Below, one piece after another: positions 1-5,721 of a stretch of 8,671 nt of DNA. Made by a program: the position numbers and the translations under genes. How positions within the stretch are numbered: the first letter of the stretch is position 1; the number at the start of each line of letters is the position of its first letter. The stretch is taken from the NCBI GenBank assembly GCA_938045655.1, contig CALIMO010000129.1, forward strand, positions 1 to 8,671, in the 5' to 3' direction. Source of the stretch: an uncultured bacterium. GTDB taxonomy: Bacteria > Patescibacteriota > Saccharimonadia > Saccharimonadales > Saccharimonadaceae. The notes under the pieces were generated by a model, which was given only the letters and a program-made list of their open reading frames with translations, made no database searches and was not told the DNA's origin.

Positions 1-72
1 AACTTCAAAATTTTCACCATGCGGTGCAAGTTTACTACCAGAATGTCTCACGATTGGTTTATGGCAGATAGT
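1..72. other. Left edge, no supportable gene
   Basis: No gene can be supported here. On the minus strand a GTG at 49-51 opens a frame of 17 codons (VRHSGSKLAPHGENFEV) that leaves the window at base 1. It reads somewhat like protein but has no Shine-Dalgarno and no ATG, and it is too short to judge. The plus-strand frame open from 1 to 123 runs straight through a strong promoter and is not protein-like. The stretch may be the start of a divergent minus-strand gene. Confidence 0.2.
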
Positions 73-101
73 TTGAAATTCTCAAAAAAGTGTGCTATAA
101 T
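73..101 (+). promoter_or_regulatory. Strong sigma70-type promoter, extended -10
   Basis: TTGAAA (73-78) is followed by a 17-bp spacer and a perfect TATAAT (96-101), preceded by the extended -10 TG at 93-94. Transcription should start near 107-109 and give a leader of about 32 nt for the 41-residue gene. This is the best consensus match among the promoters in the window, which suggests high expression. Confidence 0.8.
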
Positions 102-139
102 TATTCAGAATTGTTTTATTTTTTAACGAAAGGAAAGAA

Positions 140-265
140 ATGGCTAAACATAAAAGTTGGCATGGAGCAGACCGCAAACGAGCTTTGCGCGCAAAACTAA
201 AAATTGAAAAACGCCGCGAAGCAAAACGCCGCGAACGAATCGCAGCAGCTTTGGCCGCAAAATAA
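140..265 (+). CDS. 41-residue highly basic protein of unknown function
   Basis: The product is 41 residues, starting MAKHKSWHGADRKRALRAKL and continuing as an Arg/Lys/Glu-rich helix to an Ala-rich end (IAAALAAK). About 16 residues are Lys or Arg, giving a strongly positive charge with an expected single long helix. AGGAAAG at 131-137 serves as Shine-Dalgarno, fixing ATG 140 as the start. The gene is monocistronic, between a near-consensus promoter and a factor-independent terminator, as expected for an abundant small protein. Size, charge and the MAK- start recall small ribosomal or RNA-binding proteins, but it does not match bL36, bTHX, bL34 or bS21 as I know them. I do not recognise the family; a ribosome or nucleic-acid role is inference. 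Coding is supported by the clean start signal, regular GCN/CGN/AAA codons and tight flanking signals. Confidence 0.8.
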   Translation: MAKHKSWHGADRKRALRAKLKIEKRREAKRRERIAAALAAK

Positions 266-269
266 TTTA

Positions 270-309
270 AAAAATCGCTTTTCTTAAAGAAGGGCGGTTT
301 TTATTTTAG
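270..309 (+). terminator. Rho-independent terminator of the 41-residue gene
   Basis: The arm AATCGCTTTTC (273-283) pairs with GAAGGGCGGTT (289-299) over 11 bp including three G-U pairs, around the loop TTAAA (284-288). Flanking A (270-272) and T (300-302) bases extend the stem, and a T-rich run continues to 308. Confidence 0.8.
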
Positions 310-323
310 TGTTTTTTAAATTA

Positions 324-352
324 TTGCTTTTTTATGAATTTTATGATATAAT
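324..352 (+). promoter_or_regulatory. Promoter of the acetyltransferase gene
   Basis: TTGCTT (324-329), a 17-bp spacer and a perfect TATAAT (347-352) with the extended TG at 344-345. Transcription should begin near 358-360, giving a leader of about 45 nt. The same TTGCTT hexamer and spacing recur at 1289-1317. Confidence 0.7.
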
Positions 353-390
353 TATAAAATCTATCGAATTTTCGAAAGGAAAAACACTTT

Positions 391-397
391 GGAGGTG
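391..397 (+). promoter_or_regulatory. Shine-Dalgarno that decides the acetyltransferase start
   Basis: GGAGGTG is the strongest Shine-Dalgarno in the window, and GGAGG sits 8 nt before ATG 404. It favours ATG 404 over the in-frame TTG at 389, which would place this site inside the coding sequence. A second AAGGA at 375-379 could in principle serve TTG 389. Confidence 0.7.
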
Positions 398-403
398 GGA
401 AAA

Positions 404-1258
404 ATGGAAATGAAAATAGAAGATAGAGGTATTTTAAATATTCAAAAAAAGGTTGAGAACGGTGAATTGATATTTTGTTTTCTGCACAATCTTGGATTAC
501 ACAAGCAGGATGAGATTTCGGTTCAGCTTTCAAACTTAACACATAGCGATGAAACCGTTCTAAATATGTCACCAGATGACATTATGGAGAAAGCTTGTGT
601 AGCTTTACTTTTAGATAAAAAAGGTAAAATGATTGCTTCAGCTTCAATGATGCAACCGCAAATCAATTCTTTTGGCCAGCATCTGGGTGAAATTGGCTCA
701 ATGTTTACAGTTGAAGGATATCAGCGACAAGGTGCAGCGAGCTTTTTGGTCCAACAAATTGATGAATGGGCTAAAAAACAGCCTGGAATTGATGGAGCTT
801 ATGCTTTTCTGAATTCCAAATCACCGCGTTCATTTGCGGTGAATGGCTATAAGGGTGAGCTTCTAAAAGAAGGAGTTCTTTATAATGCAGCGGAGGTCGT
901 TCCGGCTTATGCATTTAATCTTTGCAGAACGATTTGCTGCGATGCGCATGCTATCCACCTGATGGATCTGGAGCTTCGAAAAAAGGAGCTTCAAGGCCCA
1001 GAGCCAAAAGAAGGGCACGGAGAGCTTCTCAGAATCGAGGAAGAGCTTCGTAGTGCAAGAATTAAACGACAAGTTCGTTTCGAAAGACTGATCGATGAAA
1101 ACGAGACTAAAATTTGTAATATTTCAGATCGAAAAGATCTAAGTACAGAACAAATTGATCACGATGTAGAAGTGCATTATAAGATCATCGACTTTTATCG
1201 TGACAACTTCAAAAATGCTTTGCAATGCTGCGATGTGGTAGTTGCAAAGCTATATTAA
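404..1258 (+). CDS. GNAT-family N-acetyltransferase with coiled-coil C-terminal extension
   Basis: A 284-residue protein when started at ATG 404. Residues about 65-175 fit a GNAT fold: a beta strand (CVALLLDKKG), then EIGSMFTVEGYQRQGAASFL, whose QRQGAA (107-112) is the acetyl-CoA pyrophosphate-binding loop of motif A (Q/R-x-x-G-x-G/A) followed by the usual helix. GNAT enzymes move an acetyl group from acetyl-CoA to an amine; the substrate here cannot be read. Residues 1-60 and about 185-284 lie outside the GNAT core. The C-terminal part is charged and helical (ELRKKELQ, LLRIEEELRSARIKR, FERLIDENE), probably a coiled coil for dimer or partner contact. It is monocistronic with its own promoter and terminator. 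Five of 13 Arg codons are AGA, more than in the neighbours, which prefer CGN, and TTCGAA sites are few; this mildly suggests later acquisition. The fold call is fairly sure, the function is not. Confidence 0.7.
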   Translation: MEMKIEDRGILNIQKKVENGELIFCFLHNLGLHKQDEISVQLSNLTHSDETVLNMSPDDIMEKACVALLLDKKGKMIASASMMQPQINSFGQHLGEIGSMFTVEGYQRQGAASFLVQQIDEWAKKQPGIDGAYAFLNSKSPRSFAVNGYKGELLKEGVLYNAAEVVPAYAFNLCRTICCDAHAIHLMDLELRKKELQGPEPKEGHGELLRIEEELRSARIKRQVRFERLIDENETKICNISDRKDLSTEQIDHDVEVHYKIIDFYRDNFKNALQCCDVVVAKLY

Positions 1259-1263
1259 ACCAG

Positions 1264-1287
1264 AGTGAGCTAAATGCTCGCTTTTTT
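1264..1287 (+). terminator. Rho-independent terminator after the acetyltransferase
   Basis: AGTGAGC (1264-1270) and GCTCGCT (1276-1282) form a 7-bp stem with one G-U pair around the loop TAAAT, followed by a T run at 1282-1287. It ends 5 nt after the stop codon at 1256-1258. Confidence 0.8.
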
Positions 1288-1288
1288 C

Positions 1289-1317
1289 TTGCTTTTCAAA
1301 ACTGTTTATGTTAAAAT
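1289..1317 (+). promoter_or_regulatory. Promoter of the two-component operon
   Basis: TTGCTT (1289-1294), a 17-bp spacer and TAAAAT (1312-1317, 5 of 6) with the extended TG at 1309-1310. It begins 2 nt after the preceding T run. Transcription should start near 1323-1325, so the leader is about 16 nt and little more than the AAGGAAG Shine-Dalgarno (1327-1333). Confidence 0.65.
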
Positions 1318-1339
1318 ATTTACATCAAGGAAGTGGGCA

Positions 1340-3241
1340 ATGTTTAACTTAAAAAATATTTTTAGCGAAAACTCAGAAAATAAAAATTCGAAAAATACTT
1401 CGAGCAGCTTTTTAGGCGATGGAAAAGCAATTTTAGATGCTGTCGATGATGGAGTTTTAGCAGTTGATTCAAAAGGGAATATCTTGGTAATCAACCCAGC
1501 AGCAGAGCAAATTACGGGCTGGAATGGCAGTGATGCGGCTGGATTGGTTTTTAATTCAGTTTTAAAAATTACAAACAATGAAGGTGGCGAGATGATTGAA
1601 ATCTCCAACCCAGTGAATCGTGTTTTACGAACTGGTGAAAATTTCACAACACGAGATTTATTTATTAAAACACAAAGCGGGAAAATTGTTCCGATTTTCT
1701 TGGCCGTAAACTCGATTGACGGTCAAAATTCTGGCGTAGTTGTAGTTTTTAGGGATATTTCGAAAGAGCTAAAAGAAAACCGTGAACAAGCTGAATTTAT
1801 ATCAACTGCGAGCCACGAAATGAGAACGCCAGTTGCAAGCATTGAAGGATATATTGGCTTAGCTCTCAACCCAGCTACTGCAACGATTGACGCACGCGCA
1901 AAATCTTACCTTCAAAAAGCTCACGAAAACACCAAGCATTTAGGCCAACTTTTTCAAGATTTACTAGATATTACAAAAGCAGAAGACGGACGGCTCAAAA
2001 ATGAACCTGTTGTTTTAGATGCAATTGAATTTTCACGAAATATTTGGGAAGGACTAAAACCAAAAGCTGAAGCAAAGGGATTGAATTATATTTTCGAACC
2101 AGACAACCACAAAACAGGCGAAAAAACTCTAACGCCAGTATTTTTTATTCATGCCGACCGCGATCACTTACATGAAATTTTAAATAACCTTTTCGAAAAT
2201 GCCATAAAATATACGCCGAGCGGAATGGTTTCTGTGAATATTACCGGCGACAACAACAATATTCAAATTTCTGTTAAAGATAGTGGAATTGGGATTCCGG
2301 CCGAAGATATTCCACATTTGTTTCAAAAATTTTATCGTGTAGATAATTCTGAAACGCGAGAAATTAATGGTACAGGGCTTGGATTATTTTTGTCGCGCAA
2401 ACTTACCGAGTCGATTGGCGGATTCCTGGATGTTGAAAGCGAATATAAAAAAGGTAGCACTTTTACTGTAAAATTGCCAAGAATTACGCGCGAAAATGCC
2501 GAAAAATTAAAAGCCATTGAAGATACTAAAAAAGCTGAGGAGCACCAAAAAATTGAACAAAAGAATAATCAACGCGAAATCGACGAGGCCGACCGCGATA
2601 TTACGGCAATTCTTAAAGATCCTAAAATAGAAAATCCGAGCGAAGAAGTTTTCGAAATCACCCAAGAAATTCAGCCAGAAACTTCAATTAATATTCCTGA
2701 AACTATTCCGCAAAATGCACAACCAGAGAATTCGCAAGCTCAACAATCTCCATATATGCAAAATACGACTGAATCAGCCCAACAAGAACAACAAATTTAT
2801 GACAATTTCGCGCAAAATACAACTCCAATTTCACAACCAAATGGCGTAATTACTGGGCAAAACCAACCGGCACAAAAGGTAATTCAAGCACAGCAAGACT
2901 TTTCTAAATATGGTGAAATTCAAGGTTTTAACCCTCTAGCGGGAGCGCAAAATCAGGATGGCCAAAATTCTGTACTAAATCCTCAAATAGTACAAAATTA
3001 TAATACTCAAATAGCGGCTGAAAATTTACAACAAAATACACAAGCTGTTCAAAATAATTACTCACCTCAAAGTTCAATAGACATAAAAAATCAACAATTT
3101 CAACCGCCCCAAATGATGGAAACTACGCAGAATATAGAACCTCAGCCGAGCCAGCATCCATCAAATCAGCCAACTTTAAACGATATCGAAAGAATGAAAA
3201 TTGAATACGCTCAAAAAATAATGAATCAGCGGAAAAATTAA
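1340..3241 (+). CDS. Soluble PAS-domain sensor histidine kinase with long Q/N-rich tail
   Basis: A 633-residue protein from ATG 1340, chosen because AAGGAAG at 1327-1333 is well spaced and a promoter ends at 1317. The domains in order are: a PAS domain (about 28-145, with AILDAVDDGVLAVD and VVVVFRDIS); HisKA with SHEMRTP (158-164), phospho-acceptor His159, and the E-x-x-T phosphatase signature Glu160/Thr163; HATPase_c (about 253-381) with N box NLFENAIKYTP (Asn287), G1 DSGIG (314-318), F box FQKFYR and G2 GTGLG (344-348). All catalytic motifs are intact, so kinase and phosphatase activity are expected. The catalytic part resembles WalK/VicK kinases, but there is no transmembrane segment, so a cytoplasmic signal is likely sensed by PAS. 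Residues 382-430 are charged and helical; about 440-633 are a disordered Gln/Asn/Pro-rich tail. The motif I-x2-ILK-x4-ENP at 421-433 recurs in the regulator encoded next. The signal is unknown. Confidence 0.93.
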   Translation: MFNLKNIFSENSENKNSKNTSSSFLGDGKAILDAVDDGVLAVDSKGNILVINPAAEQITGWNGSDAAGLVFNSVLKITNNEGGEMIEISNPVNRVLRTGENFTTRDLFIKTQSGKIVPIFLAVNSIDGQNSGVVVVFRDISKELKENREQAEFISTASHEMRTPVASIEGYIGLALNPATATIDARAKSYLQKAHENTKHLGQLFQDLLDITKAEDGRLKNEPVVLDAIEFSRNIWEGLKPKAEAKGLNYIFEPDNHKTGEKTLTPVFFIHADRDHLHEILNNLFENAIKYTPSGMVSVNITGDNNNIQISVKDSGIGIPAEDIPHLFQKFYRVDNSETREINGTGLGLFLSRKLTESIGGFLDVESEYKKGSTFTVKLPRITRENAEKLKAIEDTKKAEEHQKIEQKNNQREIDEADRDITAILKDPKIENPSEEVFEITQEIQPETSINIPETIPQNAQPENSQAQQSPYMQNTTESAQQEQQIYDNFAQNTTPISQPNGVITGQNQPAQKVIQAQQDFSKYGEIQGFNPLAGAQNQDGQNSVLNPQIVQNYNTQIAAENLQQNTQAVQNNYSPQSSIDIKNQQFQPPQMMETTQNIEPQPSQHPSNQPTLNDIERMKIEYAQKIMNQRKN

Positions 3242-3253
3242 GCATAAATAGTA

Positions 3254-3282
3254 TAGATTTTTTCGAAAAATAATAGTATAAT
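3254..3282 (+). promoter_or_regulatory. Possible internal promoter for the response regulator
   Basis: A perfect TATAAT (3277-3282) lies 17 bp after a poor -35 (TAGATT, 3254-3259, 3 of 6), with no extended TG. Starts would fall near 3288-3290, at or just before ATG 3292, giving a leaderless mRNA. The GGAG Shine-Dalgarno (3284-3287) lies upstream of that start, so it would serve only read-through transcripts from the kinase promoter. Confidence 0.45.
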
Positions 3283-3291
3283 AGGAGCAAT

Positions 3292-4260
3292 ATGACAAAG
3301 ATTTTATTAGTAGAAGATGATAAAAGTTTGCGCGAGATTTATGGCGTTCGATTATTGGCGGAAGGATATGATATCGTTTCGGCTGGTGATGGAGAAGAAG
3401 CGCTCGCAATGGCGATTAAAGAGCGCCCAAACCTAATTGTAAGCGATGTAATGATGCCAAAGATTTCTGGCTTTGACATGCTTGATATATTGCGCTCAAC
3501 AACTGAAACGCGCGGTATTAAAGTTATTATGATGACAGCTCTCTCAAGTGAAGAGCAGCGCCGTCGCGGTGAAGCACTTGGTGCCGACCGCTATCTAGTA
3601 AAATCTCAAGTGGGAATTGAAGATGTTGTGCGAACAGTTCACGAGGTTCTTGAAGATGGCGATTTAACAGTAGAACAGCGAACTACACAAAAACAAGCGC
3701 CAATATCTATGCCCGTCGAAGAAACTCCTGCAATTCAATCGCAAGAAATTAAAGCACCAGCTGAATTATATTCTACCGCGCAAACTCAGGCAGACCAAGC
3801 GCCAATTCAAAATTTCGAAAAACCAGCGCCAGCACCAGTTCGGCCAATTCAGCCTATTCAATCTCCAGAACGTGCCGCAGCACCAAGTTTAGCTCAATTC
3901 GAAAGAGAACAACCGATATCTTTTTCTACAAACCAGCCAATTCAGCCAGCACCTCAATCTGTACAGCTTGAACAGCCCTACGCTAAAGTAGTGCCAGTTC
4001 AAAATTTTAGAACACCAGAATCGCCAACAATTGAAGCTCCGGCTCATCCAATTAGTGATTTTGTAAATCAGCCTCAAGCAGCCGTTCAAAATAATCAGCC
4101 AGCCGCACCAACTGTTTCTGGCGAACGAGTAGTTCAACCAATCGAGAATAGTCGAAGTGATGAAGAAATATTATCTTTTCAAATTAACGATATCCTAAAA
4201 GGTGGAACAGGCGAAAATCCCTTAAATAATAATCCTCAACCTCCTTTTGGAGCCCAATAA
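3292..4260 (+). CDS. Receiver-only response regulator with long P/Q-rich disordered tail
   Basis: A 322-residue protein. Residues 1-123 are a complete receiver domain: acidic pair Asp9/Asp10 (VEDD), phospho-acceptor Asp52 (SDVMMP), Thr82 (MMTAL), Tyr101 and Lys104 (YLVK). It follows the kinase gene by 50 bp and is its obvious phosphorylation partner. No helix-turn-helix, winged-helix or enzymatic output domain follows. Residues about 124-290 are a Pro/Gln/Ala-rich stretch with repeats such as PIQPIQ and NQPIQPAP, expected to be disordered. The last 35 residues form a short acidic helical segment (SDEEILSFQINDILKGG) carrying I-x2-ILK-x4-ENP (298-310), also present in the kinase tail. Output is therefore probably by protein-protein contact rather than direct DNA binding (inference). 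GGAG at 3284-3287 is only 4 nt from ATG 3292, and an alternative leaderless start is possible. Receiver identity is certain; the output is unknown. Confidence 0.93.
   Translation: MTKILLVEDDKSLREIYGVRLLAEGYDIVSAGDGEEALAMAIKERPNLIVSDVMMPKISGFDMLDILRSTTETRGIKVIMMTALSSEEQRRRGEALGADRYLVKSQVGIEDVVRTVHEVLEDGDLTVEQRTTQKQAPISMPVEETPAIQSQEIKAPAELYSTAQTQADQAPIQNFEKPAPAPVRPIQPIQSPERAAAPSLAQFEREQPISFSTNQPIQPAPQSVQLEQPYAKVVPVQNFRTPESPTIEAPAHPISDFVNQPQAAVQNNQPAAPTVSGERVVQPIENSRSDEEILSFQINDILKGGTGENPLNNNPQPPFGAQ
3843..3947 (+). repeat. Short direct repeats in the regulator tail
   Basis: GCCAATTCAGCC occurs at 3843-3854 and again at 3936-3947, and its first nine bases also occur at 3801-3809. Each encodes a P-I-Q unit of the Pro/Gln-rich tail. 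This fits local duplication and low-complexity drift, not a mobile or regulatory repeat. Confidence 0.4.
4241..4252 (+). promoter_or_regulatory. Shine-Dalgarno of the pseudouridine synthase inside a small hairpin
   Basis: GGAG (4249-4252), within the last codons of the regulator, is the only plausible Shine-Dalgarno for GTG 4264, with an 11-nt gap. The four bases before the TTTT loop are CTCC (4241-4244), its exact complement, so a 4-bp hairpin could mask it until ribosomes finishing the regulator open it. The stem is short and the effect is speculative. Confidence 0.3.
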
Positions 4261-4263
4261 GTT

Positions 4264-4956
4264 GTGGAGCAAAAAACAGAACGCTTAAATAAATTCCTGG
4301 CATTACAGCTAGGAATTTCGCGTAGGCAAGCAGATGAACTTATCGAAAAAGGGCGAATTTCTATCAACGGAAAAACTGCTCAACTCGGCGAACGATTCAA
4401 AGCAGGCGATGAAATAAAACTCGGCGAAAAAACAATCTCAAAAACTCGCGAAGAGAAAAAATATGTAATTTTTAATAAGCCTCGCGGTTATGTTTGCTCG
4501 CGTAAAAAACAGGGCGAAAATGAAACAATTTATGCTATTCTCCCAAAAGAATTTAGCGTGCTAAAACCAGTTGGTCGGCTCGATAAAGATTCAAGTGGAA
4601 TTTTACTCTTAACAAATGATGGCGATTTTGCTTTTCGAATGACCCACCCAAAATTTCGAAAGGTAAAAGAATATCTGGTTTCTCTTGACATGCCGCTTCA
4701 ACCAATTCATCAACAGATGATTGCTGATTTTGGAATTAATCTACCAGACGGAAAATCACAGCTTGGGCTTGAACGACTTGATGATTCGCGAAAAAACTGG
4801 AAAGTTATCATGAGTGAAGGGCGAAACAGGCAGATACGCCGAACATTTTCAGCCATAGGCTACGAAGTCGAAGAACTACACAGAACAGTTTTTGGCTCAT
4901 ATATTTTACCGAAAGATTTAAATTTTGGTGATTTTCGAAAAGTTGAAAAGCTGTAA
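4264..4956 (+). CDS. rRNA pseudouridine synthase, RsuA/RluB/RluE/RluF family
   Basis: A 230-residue enzyme that isomerises uridine to pseudouridine in rRNA. Residues 1-60 are an S4 RNA-binding domain (RLNKFLALQLGISRRQADEL, GRISINGK, GDEIKL). The catalytic domain shows VIFNKPRGYVCS (68-79), the hallmark GRLDKDSSGILLLTNDG (104-120) with catalytic Asp107, and the family C-terminal motif EGRNRQIRR (185-193). Length is normal for RsuA and bacillary RluB types. Whether it modifies 16S or 23S RNA cannot be told from sequence alone, so no symbol is given. The start is GTG 4264, only 3 nt after the regulator TAA, so it is co-transcribed and probably translationally coupled with the two-component pair. 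The next Met lies far inside, so no better start is visible. A strong terminator follows 11 nt after the stop. Confidence 0.93.
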   Translation: MEQKTERLNKFLALQLGISRRQADELIEKGRISINGKTAQLGERFKAGDEIKLGEKTISKTREEKKYVIFNKPRGYVCSRKKQGENETIYAILPKEFSVLKPVGRLDKDSSGILLLTNDGDFAFRMTHPKFRKVKEYLVSLDMPLQPIHQQMIADFGINLPDGKSQLGLERLDDSRKNWKVIMSEGRNRQIRRTFSAIGYEVEELHRTVFGSYILPKDLNFGDFRKVEKL

Positions 4957-4967
4957 TTTAAAAGAAG

Positions 4968-4992
4968 AAAAGACCTCAATTGAGGCCTTTTT
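4968..4992. terminator. Bidirectional Rho-independent terminator
   Basis: AAAAGACCTC and GAGGCCTTTT pair around the loop AATT with a single A-C mismatch, followed by T5 on the plus strand (4988-4992). Read on the minus strand the same hairpin is followed by TTTTCTTCTTTT. It therefore serves the pseudouridine synthase operon from the left and would equally end a minus-strand transcript through 4998-5189. Confidence 0.85.
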
Positions 4993-4997
4993 GTTAA

Positions 4998-5189
4998 TTA
5001 CTGTAATTCAGCAAGATCAGCAAGGTTAGTCAATAAACTCATTATATAACCGCTCGAAATTTCAACTCCTTCATCAAGCATAATCTGATAAAAGATATCC
5101 AAAATATCTTCAAAATATTTCTTAATTTCAATCGGAATTTTGTCTTCATTGCCAGAGTTAGACTCAAGTTCACAAGCTTGAGCATTTTC
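4998..5189 (-). pseudogene. Small acidic helical reading frame lacking an in-frame start
   Basis: Minus-strand codons from 5189 down to TAA at 4998-5000 are open for 63 residues with protein-like composition: acidic N part (ACELESNSGNEDKIPIEI), then amphipathic helices (KKYFEDILDIFYQIMLDEG, SLLTNLADLAELQ). It stops just before a terminator that works on this strand. The frame is preceded by TGA (5190-5192) and has no ATG or GTG near its beginning. An ATG at 5183-5185 minus sits one frame off: a single extra base after that ATG would give a 62-residue protein beginning Met-x-Gln-Ala-Cys-Glu. This fits a recently frameshifted gene, a sequence error, or a non-coding leftover. I recognise no family. 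Confidence 0.35.
5163..5182. repeat. Inverted repeat at the start of the minus-strand frame
   Basis: CTCAAG (5163-5168) and CTTGAG (5177-5182) form a 6-bp perfect inverted repeat with an 8-nt loop. On the minus strand it begins directly after the ATG at 5183-5185, so it would fold at the very 5' end of any message. It overlaps the palindrome CAAGCTTG (5173-5180), which offers an alternative pairing. It may be an operator or an mRNA hairpin. Confidence 0.35.
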
Positions 5190-5195
5190 TCAATA

Positions 5196-5224
5196 TTGAT
5201 TTTTATTTCGAAAAATTATACAAT
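5196..5224 (+). promoter_or_regulatory. Promoter of the transporter gene, probably leaderless
   Basis: TTGATT (5196-5201), a 17-bp spacer and TACAAT (5219-5224, 5 of 6). The start would fall near 5230-5232, immediately before ATG 5233. There is no Shine-Dalgarno before that ATG, which agrees with a leaderless message. Confidence 0.5.
5215..5220 (-). promoter_or_regulatory. Minus-strand -10 element overlapping the transporter promoter
   Basis: ATTATA on the plus strand reads TATAAT on the minus strand, about 30 nt before the minus ATG at 5183-5185. No good -35 is seen 17 bp further up (GTTTTT). It overlaps the plus-strand -10 (5219-5224) by two bases, so the two promoters could not be occupied at once if both are real. 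Confidence 0.35.
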
Positions 5225-5232
5225 AATTGAAT

Positions 5233-5718
5233 ATGCTAAAAACTAAAAAAGAACTTCGAAAAATGTTCTTCGATAATTTTCTTGGCACAATTGCTGATAA
5301 CCTTGTCGAAGCAAACTGGGCACTAGTAATGGCCTGGTATCCAAATGTGGCTTATGCTCAAAAATCATTAACAATGTTTGCAGTATCAGATACGCTGTGG
5401 GTGGTACTTTCATGTGCTTATTATGCCGTTCGAACAGCTCTAGTTGCAAATTTGCCGGCTTACATGGTGGGCAAAAGCGCAGAGAAAGCTTCGAAACCTT
5501 TAAAAAATGCATTTTATTTGGTTTATTTAATTTTAACACCAGCCGCTCTTGTTTCTTTTATTTTTGCGGGCGAAATTCTCGGTAGCCTTGGAGTTTCGAA
5601 AGAACTGCTTTCAATGTATGTGCCTTATTGGCGAATTTGTGTAGCAACAATTTTCTTGATTTGCCCAAGCCAGTTTTTAATAACTTCTTATCTGAAAGCA
5701 ACTTTTCGAACACGATAA
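5233..5718 (+). CDS. MATE-type transporter, N-terminal fragment (TM1-4), cut by in-frame TAA
   Basis: 161 residues from ATG 5233 to the TAA at 5716-5718. The in-frame TTG at 5227 is possible but overlaps the predicted transcription start. The text follows the MATE/MOP layout: TM1 and TM2 with an Ala/Gly-rich linker (about 12-70), a short basic cytoplasmic loop (GKSAEKASKPL), TM3 (about 93-116), the LGSLGVSKELL loop, TM4 (about 128-155), then the cytoplasmic YLKATFRTR. MATE proteins export cationic drugs or metabolites against Na+ or H+, and related MOP members flip lipid-linked sugars. The reading continues in the same frame after the TAA with GCA-ATG and the next helices, so this is the first 36% of a 444-residue protein of normal MATE length. 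One base change (AAA or AAG to TAA) explains the break. Alone this fragment should not transport. Confidence 0.75.
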   Translation: MLKTKKELRKMFFDNFLGTIADNLVEANWALVMAWYPNVAYAQKSLTMFAVSDTLWVVLSCAYYAVRTALVANLPAYMVGKSAEKASKPLKNAFYLVYLILTPAALVSFIFAGEILGSLGVSKELLSMYVPYWRICVATIFLICPSQFLITSYLKATFRTR

Positions 5719-5721
5719 GCA

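Noticed and set aside
1..123. Plus-strand open frame running from the left edge to a TAA at 121-123
   Set aside because: It passes through a near-consensus promoter and its sequence (Cys, Phe and Ile runs) is not protein-like.
140..265. Assigning the 41-residue protein to bL36, bL34, bTHX or bS21
   Set aside because: Length and charge are similar, but the defining residues of those families are absent (for example the Cys/His zinc motif of bL36).
389..403. TTG 389 as the start of the acetyltransferase
   Set aside because: It would put the strong GGAGG inside the gene; ATG 404 sits 8 nt after it.
1274..1339. Upstream ATG 1274 for the histidine kinase, adding a hydrophobic 22-residue start
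   Set aside because: It lies inside the preceding terminator hairpin and before the promoter at 1289-1317. ATG 1340 has a well-spaced AAGGAAG. The apparent membrane segment is an artefact of translating T-rich terminator DNA.
5042..5185. Minus-strand 47-codon frame from ATG 5183-5185
   Set aside because: Its product (MLKLVNLSLTLAMKTKF and onward) looks like an out-of-frame reading of the more protein-like frame at 4998-5189, and it stops before the terminator without context.
5227..5232. TTG 5227 as the transporter start
   Set aside because: It lies at or before the predicted transcription start and adds only two residues; ATG 5233 is preferred.
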